Origin: an uncultured Muribaculum sp.
GTDB lineage: Bacteria; Bacteroidota; Bacteroidia; Bacteroidales; Muribaculaceae
Direction: 5' to 3'
Length of the DNA: 16,912 nucleotides
Assembly: GCA_910589555.1 (NCBI GenBank)
Contig: CAJUTE010000054.1
Span: forward strand, 1-16,912
Under the pieces are notes generated by a model, which was not told where the DNA came from, did not search any database, and was given only the letters and a program-made list of their open reading frames with translations. Numbering within the stretch: the stretch's first letter is position 1; each line of letters starts with the position of its first letter. Of the stretch, positions 1-8,088 are shown in pieces. The translations under genes were made by a program, and so were the position numbers.

Positions 1-263
1 CCTGTGTCTAGAGTGACTACAGGCTCGTCTTTTCTTAAGTTAGTGACATTGCCACAGGTGGCGAACCCTACTCTAAGGTACAATTAAAAATGCTGTCCGG
101 TCGTTTGTCAGGGTATAGGTATTAGTGTACTTGTTAATAAACCGGCTCAAAAATAAATCTATGTGACGAAACGACGGGAAATGTCGCGGGTTAGGGCGTT
201 GCCCATAGCAAATACTGAAAAAATCCGTTTTTTTATGCCTGCGAAAATTTGAGCCACCGCAAA
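1..263. other. Gene-free upstream region with inverted repeats
   Basis: I see no convincing gene here. Several short frames are open on both strands: a plus frame ends at the TAA at 85-87, and a minus frame runs from about 284 to a stop near 160. Their codons (AGA, TTA, GTA, CTA) are unlike those of the neighbouring genes. The region does contain paired arms: GGCTCAAA at 144-151 with TTTGAGCC at 248-255, CCGGT at 97-101 with ACCGG at 141-145, GCCAC/GTGGC around 51-62, TAGAGT at 9-14 with ACTCTA at 70-75, and a small GGGC/GCCC hairpin near 194-204. This could be a structured RNA, the edge of a decayed mobile element, or the leader of a gene left of the window. I recognise no glycine riboswitch motif, although the next operon degrades glycine. 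Confidence 0.35.
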
Positions 264-295
264 GTTGGAATTGACAAAACAATTTTATAACTTTG
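264..295 (+). promoter_or_regulatory. Promoter of the lplA-gcv operon
   Basis: TAACTTTG at 288-295 matches the Bacteroidota -7 box TAnnTTTG. GTTG at 264-267 lies 20 bases upstream and can serve as the -33 box. Transcription would start near 302, giving a leader of about 25 bases before the lplA ATG. No other promoter is evident inside the six-gene operon, so it probably drives all six. Confidence 0.65.
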
Positions 296-326
296 GGGAG
301 AGTGATAAACCAATAAAAGGGATGCC

Positions 327-1307
327 ATGAAATATATCAATCTTCCTGACTCTGAAAGCCGGAAACTTCCGTTCTATCTTGCCATGGAAGAGTATGTCGC
401 GGAAAAATTTTCCTGTGATTCTTTTTTCTTATGGCAAGTGGCTCCTACAGTGATCTTCGGCAGAAACCAGGTGATGGAGAGCGAGGTCAATCTCGCCTAT
501 TGCCGGCGGCACGGGATACAGGCTTATCGCCGTAAGAGCGGAGGCGGATGCGTATATGCCGACCTCGACAACATCATGTTCTCCTACATCGTGCCCGAAG
601 ATGCGGTGAGCACTGTTTTCTCTGCCTACACCTCACAGGTAGCGTCAATGCTCAAGGCAATAGGCATCCCGGCACATGCCACCGGACGCAACGACATCTT
701 CATCGGCGACCGCAAGGTGTCGGGCAACGCCTTTTACCATATCCCCGGGCGCAGCATCGTGCATGGCACCATGTTATACTCCACCGACATCGAGGCTATG
801 GTCAAGGCACTCTCCCCCTCTCCGTCAAAATTGGAGTCCAAAGGGGTGGATTCGGTTCGCAGCCACATTACAACCCTGCGTGAACACACCTCAATATCAA
901 TCGAAGAGTTTAAGGCTCACGTGCGTGAATATATGTGTGACGGCGTGATCAATCTCACCGAAAAGGATGTGGAGAAAATCGAGGAATTATCGCAGCACTA
1001 CTACACTCCGGAATGGATCTACGGCAAGAATCCGCGTTTCAACCGCCGCATATCAAGGCGCATCGAGGGCGTGGGCGAATTCCTTGTCGAGCTTGCCGTG
1101 AACCGCGGACGCATCGAGTCGATAAACCTCACAGGCGACTTCTTCCAGCTCGGCGACATCGACTCGCAACTTCTTGACCATCTCAAAGGCGCCGAATACT
1201 CGCCGGAAGGAATCAGAAGCGCCATTGCCGGGATTGCCACGGAAAGCATCATCTCGGGTCTTGAAAACGACAAATTAATTAACCTAATATATAATAATCA
1301 TGAATGA
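327..1307 (+). CDS. lplA: Lipoate-protein ligase A
   Basis: Cytosolic ATP-dependent ligase that activates free lipoate to lipoyl-AMP and transfers it to the target lysine of lipoyl-domain proteins. The 326-residue protein shows the family hallmarks: the lipoate/ATP-binding segment RRKSGGGCVYADLDN at 68-82, GRNDIFIGDRKVSG at 120-133 with the expected catalytic lysine (K130), and HGTML at 146-150. After about residue 250 there is a C-terminal accessory domain, as in LplA enzymes rather than the shorter LipB type. It is the first gene of the operon, and its stop overlaps the gcvT start by 8 bases. The context makes GcvH its obvious substrate, by scavenged lipoate, though other lipoyl proteins cannot be excluded. 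The ATG at 327 follows the promoter by about 25 bases and starts at the family N-terminus. Confidence 0.93.
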   Translation: MKYINLPDSESRKLPFYLAMEEYVAEKFSCDSFFLWQVAPTVIFGRNQVMESEVNLAYCRRHGIQAYRRKSGGGCVYADLDNIMFSYIVPEDAVSTVFSAYTSQVASMLKAIGIPAHATGRNDIFIGDRKVSGNAFYHIPGRSIVHGTMLYSTDIEAMVKALSPSPSKLESKGVDSVRSHITTLREHTSISIEEFKAHVREYMCDGVINLTEKDVEKIEELSQHYYTPEWIYGKNPRFNRRISRRIEGVGEFLVELAVNRGRIESINLTGDFFQLGDIDSQLLDHLKGAEYSPEGIRSAIAGIATESIISGLENDKLINLIYNNHE

Positions 1308-2397
1308 CGATAAGAAAACCTGCTTATATGACCGCCATGTGAAGCTCGGAGCGCTGATGAGCCCCTTCGGCGGATTCATAATGCCCATCCAGTACAAAGG
1401 AATCGTCGAGGAACACAATGCCGTGAGAACCGGTTGCGGCGTATTTGACGTATCCCACATGGGCGAAGTGTCAGTCACCGGTCCTGATGCCGAAAAATTC
1501 GTGAACCACATTTTCACCAACGATGTCACTCCCGGAAAAAGCGGACAATGCTTCTACGGAATGATGCTCAACGAAACCGGGGGCGTGGTCGATGACCTCC
1601 TCATATATAAAAATAGCCCTGAAGACTATTTCCTGGTCATCAACGCATCCAACATCGACAAGGATGTGGCATGGATCAACCGGAATGCCGAAGGATTCAA
1701 CGTGGTGATCAACAATCTCAGCGACCACCTCGGTGAACTCGCCGTGCAGGGTCCCGAAGCCGAAAAAGCGATGACCGGAATACTGGGAATCGAATGCTCC
1801 GACCTCGAATTCTACCACTTCAAGAAACTTCCCTATCATGGAGAGGAGATAATAGTGAGCCGCACGGGATATACCGGCGAAGATGGATTTGAAGTGTATG
1901 GATCACACCGCATCATCGAAAAATGCTGGGACAGCCTCATGGCCTCAGGCAAAGTGGAACCCTGCGGACTCGGATGCCGCGACACATTGCGCTTTGAAGT
2001 GGCACTCCCGCTCTATGGAAATGAGCTTGCCGACGACGTGTCGCCACTCGAAGCCGGGCTTAAGATATTTGTAAAGCTTGACAAGCCTGAATTCATCGGC
2101 AAAGAAGCGACTCTCGCTCTCCTCGACAAAGGCGTGACACGCAAAATTGTAGGCATTGAACTTCTCGACAAGGCAATCCCCCGCCACGGATATGAAATAC
2201 TCAATGACAATGACGAAGTGGTAGGGCACGTCACTACCGGCTATCATGCCATATCGGTCGACAAAAGCATAGCGCTCGCGATGGTCGATGCCCCCTACTC
2301 AGCCCTCGGCACGCCGCTGAAGGTGCGCATACGCAAAAAGACCTTCCCCGCTGTGGTCGTAAAAAAGAAATTCTATACTAAAAACTATAAAAAATAA
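1300..2397 (+). CDS. gcvT: Glycine cleavage system T protein (aminomethyltransferase)
   Basis: Takes the aminomethyl group from the lipoyl arm of GcvH, transfers the one-carbon unit to tetrahydrofolate as 5,10-methylene-THF, and releases ammonia. The length of 365 residues is normal. Family signatures are visible: FGGFIMPIQY near 23-32, the GVFDVSHMGE block at 47-56, GGVVDDLLIY at 94-103 with the conserved Asp at 98 that fits the folate-site acid, and SRTGYTGEDGFE at 187-198. The C-terminal barrel ends in a lysine-rich tail. The gene starts inside the last codons of lplA (ATGAATGA), so translation of the two is likely coupled. gcvH follows after 14 bases. Confidence 0.96.
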   Translation: MNDDKKTCLYDRHVKLGALMSPFGGFIMPIQYKGIVEEHNAVRTGCGVFDVSHMGEVSVTGPDAEKFVNHIFTNDVTPGKSGQCFYGMMLNETGGVVDDLLIYKNSPEDYFLVINASNIDKDVAWINRNAEGFNVVINNLSDHLGELAVQGPEAEKAMTGILGIECSDLEFYHFKKLPYHGEEIIVSRTGYTGEDGFEVYGSHRIIEKCWDSLMASGKVEPCGLGCRDTLRFEVALPLYGNELADDVSPLEAGLKIFVKLDKPEFIGKEATLALLDKGVTRKIVGIELLDKAIPRHGYEILNDNDEVVGHVTTGYHAISVDKSIALAMVDAPYSALGTPLKVRIRKKTFPAVVVKKKFYTKNYKK

Positions 2398-2411
2398 AAA
2401 CCAATACAATT

Positions 2412-2777
2412 ATGAGCAAGATTTATTATTCTCCATCCCACGAGTATATCATTGTCGACGGCGACACAGGTTTAATCGGCATCACCGACTACGCGCAGAA
2501 AGAACTTGGCAACGTAGTCTATGTTGACCTCCCCGAAGAGGGCGACGAAGTTGTAGCCGGCGAAGAGTTCGGAGCCATTGAAAGTGTCAAGGCTGCAAGC
2601 GACCTCATCTCACCCGTATCAGGTGAAGTGATCGAAGCCAACGAAAATCTGGTCGACAACCCCGGAGCCATCAATCAGGATGCCATGGGCACTTGGATCA
2701 TAAAGGTGAAAATCGCCGATCCTGCCGAGCTCGACTCACTCCTCGACGAAGCTGCCTACAAAGAATTGTGCCATTGA
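2412..2777 (+). CDS. gcvH: Glycine cleavage system H protein (lipoyl carrier)
   Basis: Small carrier whose lipoyl arm shuttles the aminomethyl group and reducing equivalents between the P, T and L components. It has 121 residues, slightly shorter than the roughly 125-130 common in the family. The lipoylation site is in GAIESVKAASD at 54-64, with the modified lysine at K60, followed by the conserved LISPVSGEV strand. It sits in the operon after the ligase that can modify it and directly before the two P-protein genes. The leader before its ATG is A-rich with no Shine-Dalgarno sequence, as usual in Bacteroidota. Confidence 0.97.
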   Translation: MSKIYYSPSHEYIIVDGDTGLIGITDYAQKELGNVVYVDLPEEGDEVVAGEEFGAIESVKAASDLISPVSGEVIEANENLVDNPGAINQDAMGTWIIKVKIADPAELDSLLDEAAYKELCH

Positions 2778-2798
2778 TATAACACGTAAACATATACC

Positions 2799-4121
2799 AT
2801 GACTCACCGCTATTTCCCTCACACCCCCGAGGACATAGAGGCGATGCTTGCCACTTGCGGAGTCAAGAGCCTTGACGATCTCTATTCCGACGTGCCCGAG
2901 CAGCTTCTTCTCGGTCGTGAGTATAATCTTCCCGAAGAGATGAGCGAGAAGGAGGTCCGCGATTTCTTCAAAGCCCTCGCCTCAGGCAACAAGGCGCTCA
3001 CCTGCTTTGCCGGAGCGGGATATTACGACCACTACACCCCTGCCGTGGTTCCGGCAATACTGTCACGCTCGGAATTTCTCACGGCATATACCCCCTATCA
3101 GCCGGAAATTTCTCAGGGAACCCTCCAATACATCTTCGAATACCAGAGCATGATGGCGTCGCTCACGGGGCTCGACGTGTCAAACGCCTCGATGTATGAC
3201 GGAGCCACCGCCACCGCCGAGGCTATGATGATGATGGTTGCCGCAGCCCGCAAGCGTAACCGTGTGTTAGTGTCATCCACCCTATTGCCTCAAGTAATGG
3301 ATGTGGTGAAAACCTATGCATCCTATCACGGCATCACGCTCGACATCATCCCGGAATTCGACGGAGTGACCTCGATTGATGACCTGAAATCCATGCTCGC
3401 CGCTGATGTGGCGGGTGTGATCCTCCCCACCCCAAACAAGTACGGCATCCTTGAGGACTTCTCGGGAGTAGCCGACGCGATACACGCCAACAAATCGCTG
3501 CTCGCCATGAACTGCGTGGCTTCAGCGCTCGGCGTCATCAAAACACCCGGCGAATGGGGCGCTGACATTGCAGCCGGCGACGCACAATCACTCGGCATGC
3601 CGCTGAACTTCGGAGGTCCCTATCTCGGATTCCTATGCTGCAAGAAAGCTTTGATAAGAAAGCTTCCGGGCAGAATCGTGGGAGCCACGGTCGATGAAGC
3701 GGGACAACGCTCATTTGTGCTCACCCTTCAGGCGCGCGAACAGCACATACGCCGCGAGAAAGCCACGAGCAACATCTGCTCCAACCAAGGGCTTATGTCG
3801 CTCTTCGTGTCGGTCTATCTGTCATTGCTGGGACCTGCCGGACTAAAGGAAGTCAACGACGTGTCGTGCAAAGGCGCCCGCTATCTTGCCGCCAAGCTTG
3901 TAAGCACCGGCAAGGTAAAGCTCACATTCGGCGATCGCCCCTTCCTCAACGAGTTTGCCGTCACCACCGAATTCGACACCGCAACACTCATGGAACGGTG
4001 CCTTGAATGCGGCATCCTCCCGGGAGTGGCTCTCGACGACCACACCATGCTGATAGCCGTCACCGAGATGAGAACACGAGCTGAAATCGACCGATTGATC
4101 GAAATTGTCACAACCTTATAA
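2799..4121 (+). CDS. gcvPA: Glycine dehydrogenase (decarboxylating) subunit 1
   Basis: N-terminal half of the split P-protein. With GcvPB it forms the PLP enzyme that decarboxylates glycine and loads the aminomethyl group onto GcvH. It has 440 residues, normal for the split form. Recognisable blocks are GAGYYDHYTP at 72-81, TPYQPEISQGTLQ at 98-110 and SMYDGATA at 131-138, all typical of GcvP subunit 1. It has the aminotransferase-like fold but lacks the PLP lysine, which lies in subunit 2. It begins 21 bases after gcvH and ends 11 bases before gcvPB, consistent with one transcript and balanced synthesis of the two subunits. Confidence 0.96.
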   Translation: MTHRYFPHTPEDIEAMLATCGVKSLDDLYSDVPEQLLLGREYNLPEEMSEKEVRDFFKALASGNKALTCFAGAGYYDHYTPAVVPAILSRSEFLTAYTPYQPEISQGTLQYIFEYQSMMASLTGLDVSNASMYDGATATAEAMMMMVAAARKRNRVLVSSTLLPQVMDVVKTYASYHGITLDIIPEFDGVTSIDDLKSMLAADVAGVILPTPNKYGILEDFSGVADAIHANKSLLAMNCVASALGVIKTPGEWGADIAAGDAQSLGMPLNFGGPYLGFLCCKKALIRKLPGRIVGATVDEAGQRSFVLTLQAREQHIRREKATSNICSNQGLMSLFVSVYLSLLGPAGLKEVNDVSCKGARYLAAKLVSTGKVKLTFGDRPFLNEFAVTTEFDTATLMERCLECGILPGVALDDHTMLIAVTEMRTRAEIDRLIEIVTTL

Positions 4122-4132
4122 AGAGCGCGATT

Positions 4133-5602
4133 ATGAACCGAGAATATTACGGAAAACTGATTTTTGAACACTCACATCCTAATCGCCGGGGCTACAAACT
4201 TCCCAAATGCGAATACAATGATGTTGACATAGAGATTCCTGCTTCATTGCTGCGCTCCTCAGCTCCGCTTCTGCCCGAAGCCGACGAACTGACCGTGGTG
4301 CGCCATTACACCAACATGAGCGCCAACAATTTCGGCGTCGACACCGGATTCTATCCTCTGGGATCATGCACCATGAAGTATAATCCGAAAATCAACGAGG
4401 AGATTGCCGCCGACAATTCCGTTGCGCCGCTCCATCCGTTCCAGCCCACCGACACCGTCCAAGGAGCATTGGAAGCCTACCACACGCTCCAATCCTATCT
4501 GTCAGAGATAGGAGGAATGGCTGAATTCACCCTCAACCCCTACGCCGGAGCACATGGCGAATTGACAGGATTGATGATAATAAAAGCCTATCACCGCCGC
4601 AACGGCGACACCGGGCGAATCAACGTGATCGTGCCCGACTCGGCTCACGGCACCAATCCGGCAAGCGCAGCCGTTGCCGGATTCAACATCATCGAGGTCA
4701 AAAGCCGCCCCGACGGCACTGTCGACGTGGAGGATCTAAAGCCGCTGCTCAACGACACCATCGCCGCAGTGATGATGACCAACCCCAACACACTGGGCAT
4801 ATTTGAGAAAAACATTCCCGAGATAGCGCGTCTCGCCCACGAAGCCGGAGCATTGATGTACTACGACGGCGCCAACCTCAACCCAATGCTCGGAGTGGCG
4901 CGACCCGGCGACATGGGATTTGACGTGATGCACATAAATCTCCACAAAACATTCTCCACGCCACATGGCGGAGGGGGCCCGGGAGCCGGTCCGGTAGGTG
5001 TACGCGCCGGAATGGAGCACCTCCTTCCCAACCCGAGAGTGGTGAAAAACGCCGACGGAGCCTACAGCCTCATCTGCGCCGACGACTCCATGGGACGCAT
5101 ATCAGGCACATTGGGCAACTTCACGGTCATCCTCAGAGCTCTCGCCTACATACTGTCATTAGGCAGATCGGGACTCGCCATAGCCGGAAAGCTCGCCACG
5201 CTCAATGCCAACTACATCAAGGAGTGCCTGCGCGACCTCTACCTGCTCCCCATCGACACCGTGTGCAAGCATGAGTTCGTGTTCGACGGTCTTGCCGACA
5301 AGAGCACCGGAGTCACAACCCTGAATGTCGCCAAGCGCCTGCTTGACTACGGATTCCACGCTCCCACCATCTACTTCCCGCTGCTGTTCCACGAGTCGTT
5401 GATGATCGAGCCCACCGAAACCGAAAGCAAAGAAACTATCGACCGCTTCATCGAAGTGATGCGCGGCATAGCCATCGAGGCTAAGGAGAACCCCGACATA
5501 GTGAAACAGGCACCTCACAACACCCCCGTGCGACACCCCGACGACACTAAGGCGGCTCTTAATCCCATCGTCACCTATCAAGAACTTATAGAAAATGCAT
5601 AA
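4133..5602 (+). CDS. gcvPB: Glycine dehydrogenase (decarboxylating) subunit 2
   Basis: C-terminal half of the split P-protein; it carries the cofactor and pairs with GcvPA. The 489-residue product shows the GcvP signatures GFYPLGSCTMKYNP at 72-85, PDSAHGTNPASA at 168-179 and the PLP site NLHKTFSTPHGGGGPG at 269-284, where K272 should form the Schiff base. The glycine-rich stretch after the lysine is the usual lipoyl and phosphate-contacting loop. Its last codons overlap the start of the dihydrolipoyl dehydrogenase gene by 8 bases (ATGCATAA), the same type of overlap as lplA/gcvT at the other end of the operon. Confidence 0.97.
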   Translation: MNREYYGKLIFEHSHPNRRGYKLPKCEYNDVDIEIPASLLRSSAPLLPEADELTVVRHYTNMSANNFGVDTGFYPLGSCTMKYNPKINEEIAADNSVAPLHPFQPTDTVQGALEAYHTLQSYLSEIGGMAEFTLNPYAGAHGELTGLMIIKAYHRRNGDTGRINVIVPDSAHGTNPASAAVAGFNIIEVKSRPDGTVDVEDLKPLLNDTIAAVMMTNPNTLGIFEKNIPEIARLAHEAGALMYYDGANLNPMLGVARPGDMGFDVMHINLHKTFSTPHGGGGPGAGPVGVRAGMEHLLPNPRVVKNADGAYSLICADDSMGRISGTLGNFTVILRALAYILSLGRSGLAIAGKLATLNANYIKECLRDLYLLPIDTVCKHEFVFDGLADKSTGVTTLNVAKRLLDYGFHAPTIYFPLLFHESLMIEPTETESKETIDRFIEVMRGIAIEAKENPDIVKQAPHNTPVRHPDDTKAALNPIVTYQELIENA

Positions 5603-6866
5603 CTGCGATATAATAATCATAGGCTACGGTCCCGGCGGCATGGAGGTCGCCGGGAAAGCCGTGGCGCAAGGGCTCGACACCGTAGTGATCGAGCGCGACA
5701 AACCCGGAGGCACCTGCCTCAACCGGGGATGCATACCCACCAAAGCTTTATGCTACTCGGCTGAACACGCCTCAGGCGCGCCCGACGCGTATGCTGACGC
5801 ATGGGCTCGCAAAAATGCCGTGGTGACCGAACTCCGCGACAATCTATCGGCTCTCACCTCCAAAGTGACATTCGTTACCGGAGAAGCCCGGTTCACCGAT
5901 GCCCACACGGTTGAAGTGAACGGAGCGACCTATACCGCTCCCAAAATAGTGATCGCCACCGGCTCCATGCCTGCGCGGCTACCCATTCCCGGTGCCGAAC
6001 TCGCAATAGACAGCGACCGGCTGCTTGAACTTCAACAGCTTCCTGCAAGCATCTGCATCATAGGAGGCGGAGTGATCGGGATGGAATTCGCCTGCATCCT
6101 CAATGCATTCGGAGTCAATGTCACCGTGCTCGAATTCTGCAAAGAGATTCTGCCCAACTTCGACAAGGATGTTTCAAAACGGCTCAAAACAGCATTGACC
6201 CGCAAAGGCATCAATATAATCACATCGGCTAAAGTCACCGAAATCCTGCCGGGCAAACAGGTGGTTTACGAAAGTAAGGGAAAAACCGCTGCCGTCTCAG
6301 CCGAGGAGGTTCTTATAGCCGTGGGGCGCCGACCGGTCATACCTGAAGGAGCACAGGAAATAGGAATTACCATCGAACGAAATGCGATAAAAGTCGACGA
6401 CAACTATCGCACCGATGTCGACGGCATATATGCCATAGGCGATGTCAACGCCCGCCTGATGCTCGCCCACGCGGCTTCCGCCCAAGGAAGTGCCGTGATG
6501 GGAACTCCGATGAACTGCGATGTGATCCCGGCTGCCGCATTCACCACCCCGGAATGCGCCATGGCGGGATTGACCGAAGAGATGTGCAAGGAGCAAGGAT
6601 TGGGCTACAAGAGCGTGAAAGCCATGTTCCGCTCCAACGGGAAAGCTGTGTCGATGGGTGAAACCGACGGTATCGTCAAGCTGCTCGTCAGCACCGACAC
6701 CCGACAGATACTCGGAGCGCACATTTGCGGACCTCATGCCGCCGACCTCATAGGCGAGCCGGCTCTTGCCATGAGCGCCAAGTTGCCTGTAGACATAATC
6801 GCAAAAACCATCCATGCCCACCCCACTCTCGGAGAGGTCATACACGCCGCCGCTTCATCGGTATAA
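5595..6866 (+). CDS. lpdA: Dihydrolipoyl dehydrogenase (L protein)
   Basis: FAD-dependent disulfide oxidoreductase that reoxidises the dihydrolipoyl arm of GcvH with NAD+. At the N-terminus there is an FAD-binding GYGPGGMEVAG block (10-20) and the redox-active GGTCLNRGCIPTK, with C41 and C46. The middle has a second Rossmann motif, CIIGGGVIGMEFA. The second FAD motif YAIGDVNARLMLAHAA follows, and the C-terminus holds the catalytic dyad HPTLGE (H409, E414). At 423 residues it is shorter than the usual 450-475. The shortening appears to fall after the redox cysteines (about residues 55-95) and in the loop regions; no catalytic motif is missing. As the last gene of the operon it most likely serves this glycine system, but it could also serve 2-oxoacid dehydrogenases. 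Confidence 0.93.
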   Translation: MHNCDIIIIGYGPGGMEVAGKAVAQGLDTVVIERDKPGGTCLNRGCIPTKALCYSAEHASGAPDAYADAWARKNAVVTELRDNLSALTSKVTFVTGEARFTDAHTVEVNGATYTAPKIVIATGSMPARLPIPGAELAIDSDRLLELQQLPASICIIGGGVIGMEFACILNAFGVNVTVLEFCKEILPNFDKDVSKRLKTALTRKGINIITSAKVTEILPGKQVVYESKGKTAAVSAEEVLIAVGRRPVIPEGAQEIGITIERNAIKVDDNYRTDVDGIYAIGDVNARLMLAHAASAQGSAVMGTPMNCDVIPAAAFTTPECAMAGLTEEMCKEQGLGYKSVKAMFRSNGKAVSMGETDGIVKLLVSTDTRQILGAHICGPHAADLIGEPALAMSAKLPVDIIAKTIHAHPTLGEVIHAAASSV

Positions 6867-6873
6867 AATGAAA

Positions 6874-6901
6874 AACACCGATGTTTCACAACATCGGTGT
6901 T
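6874..6901 (+). terminator. Hairpin terminator after lpdA
   Basis: A perfect 12-bp stem (6874-6885 with 6890-6901) closes a TCAC loop, 8 bases after the lpdA stop. It is followed by TCGTTTAAAC rather than a clean U run, so termination strength is uncertain. It separates the gcv operon from glsA. Confidence 0.7.
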
Positions 6902-6930
6902 CGTTTAAACCTTTATCTTAATCTAATACT

Positions 6931-7068
6931 ATGAAAAACACACATGCAAATGTAGCAATAATTTTAATTTCCACACAAACTTTTCAAGTGTTTTTAACAA
7001 ATTTTAGCCAAAAACAAGCTAATATTTTCAGCCAATCGAGCAAAAAGACATTTTTTAAGGATTTCTAA
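6931..7068 (+). CDS. Candidate 45-residue small ORF (doubtful)
   Basis: An open frame too short for ordinary gene calling. It begins ATGAAAAACACAC, preceded by the A/T-rich leader TTAATCTAATACT that resembles a Bacteroidota initiation region, and ends at TAA 7066-7068. The product is rich in Lys, Phe, Gln and Asn, with a short hydrophobic stretch (VAIILI) near the N-terminus and no recognised domain. It lies in A/T-rich DNA between a terminator and the glsA promoter, with no promoter of its own that I can see. It may simply be intergenic sequence. Confidence 0.2.
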   Translation: MKNTHANVAIILISTQTFQVFLTNFSQKQANIFSQSSKKTFFKDF

Positions 7069-7084
7069 GCCTAAAAACTGACAC

Positions 7085-7119
7085 TTTGACCATTTTTTTT
7101 CGCACTATGCTTACCTTTG
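7085..7119 (+). promoter_or_regulatory. Promoter of glsA
   Basis: TACCTTTG at 7112-7119 fits the -7 box exactly. TTTG at 7085-7088 is the best -33 box but lies 23 bases away, slightly far. Transcription would start near 7126, about 19 bases before the glsA ATG. Confidence 0.6.
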
Positions 7120-7130
7120 TATTGCAATAC
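7119..7130. promoter_or_regulatory. 12-bp palindrome at the glsA transcription start
   Basis: GTATTGCAATAC is a perfect palindrome that begins at the last base of the -7 box and spans the expected transcription start. The flanks TT and AA extend the symmetry after one mismatch. Its position suits a repressor operator, but no regulator gene is nearby, so this is inference. Confidence 0.4.
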
Positions 7131-7144
7131 CAAAATTTCAACCA

Positions 7145-8059
7145 ATGGACTACAATCAAGTAATCACTCACATATATGACGAACTGAAACCATTCCGGGG
7201 AAACGGCAAGCTCGCCGATTATATCCCCGCGCTCGCCGAGGTCGACCCGATGCAATACGGAATAGCTCTCGAATCATTTGACGCCGGACTCAACCACGTG
7301 GGCGACGCCGATGTGAAGTTCTCAATACAGAGTATCTCCAAAGTCTTCACCACGGCAATGGTCATACGCCGTCTCGGGCACGAATTGTGGGAATCCGTAG
7401 GCAGGGAACCCTCGGGCAACCCCTTCAACTCGCTCGTGCAGCTGGAGCATGAGCAGGGCATCCCGCGCAACCCCTTCATCAATGCAGGAGCGCTTGTGGT
7501 CACCGACCGCCTGATGGACCTTTACGACCGTCCCAAAGAGGCTATCCTTGACTTCGTAAGAAAGCTTGCGGGAAACGATGACATATACTATGACAAACGT
7601 GTAGCCGTGTCCGAACGCCAGCACGCCGACCGTAACATGGCTCTCGCCTATTTCATGAAAAGCTTCGGCAACATCCACAACGATGTTGAGTCACTGATCG
7701 ACGTGTATTGCTACCAGTGCTCAATAGCCATGAGCTGCATCGACCTTGCCCGCTCATTTATGTTTTTCGCCAACGGAGGCGTCAACCCCGCCAACGGCGA
7801 ACGCATCCTCAGCATGAGCCGGGCAAAGCGCCTCGGAGCCGTCATGCTCACCTGCGGGTTCTACGACGAGTCGGGCAACTTCGCGTTCCGCGTCGGCATG
7901 CCCGGCAAAAGCGGCGTGGGCGGCGGCATAGTAGCCTACATCCCCAACACCCTGTCGATTGCAGTGTGGAGTCCCGGCCTCAACAACCACGGCAACTCAC
8001 TCCTCGGCATGGAAACCCTCGAACGCTTCACCACCGACATCGGCAACTCCATATTCTAA
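7145..8059 (+). CDS. glsA: Glutaminase A
   Basis: Hydrolyses L-glutamine to glutamate and ammonia in the cytosol; a member of the serine-dependent beta-lactamase-like glutaminases. The 304-residue length is standard. Catalytic motif QSISK sits at 62-66, giving S63 and K66 as the S-x-x-K pair. Other conserved blocks are REPSGNPFNS at 88-97, NPFINAGALV at 109-118, and a glycine-rich PGKSGVGGG segment near 255-263. It is monocistronic: terminator before it, promoter and palindrome at its start, hairpin-rich gap after it. In some Bacteroides, glsA lies with glutamate decarboxylase and antiporter genes for acid resistance; no such genes are present here, so its role could be nitrogen supply or acid neutralisation. 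Confidence 0.95.
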   Translation: MDYNQVITHIYDELKPFRGNGKLADYIPALAEVDPMQYGIALESFDAGLNHVGDADVKFSIQSISKVFTTAMVIRRLGHELWESVGREPSGNPFNSLVQLEHEQGIPRNPFINAGALVVTDRLMDLYDRPKEAILDFVRKLAGNDDIYYDKRVAVSERQHADRNMALAYFMKSFGNIHNDVESLIDVYCYQCSIAMSCIDLARSFMFFANGGVNPANGERILSMSRAKRLGAVMLTCGFYDESGNFAFRVGMPGKSGVGGGIVAYIPNTLSIAVWSPGLNNHGNSLLGMETLERFTTDIGNSIF

Positions 8060-8088
8060 CCACTCACACATTAAGAGGGTGTTGCAGA

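Noticed and set aside
73..282. 69-codon minus-strand frame in the upstream region
   Set aside because: No recognised domain, codon use unlike the neighbours, no good promoter, and it overlaps the inverted repeats.
1..326. Glycine riboswitch upstream of the glycine cleavage operon
   Set aside because: Expected from the pathway, but I could not find the conserved core motifs or tandem aptamer layout.
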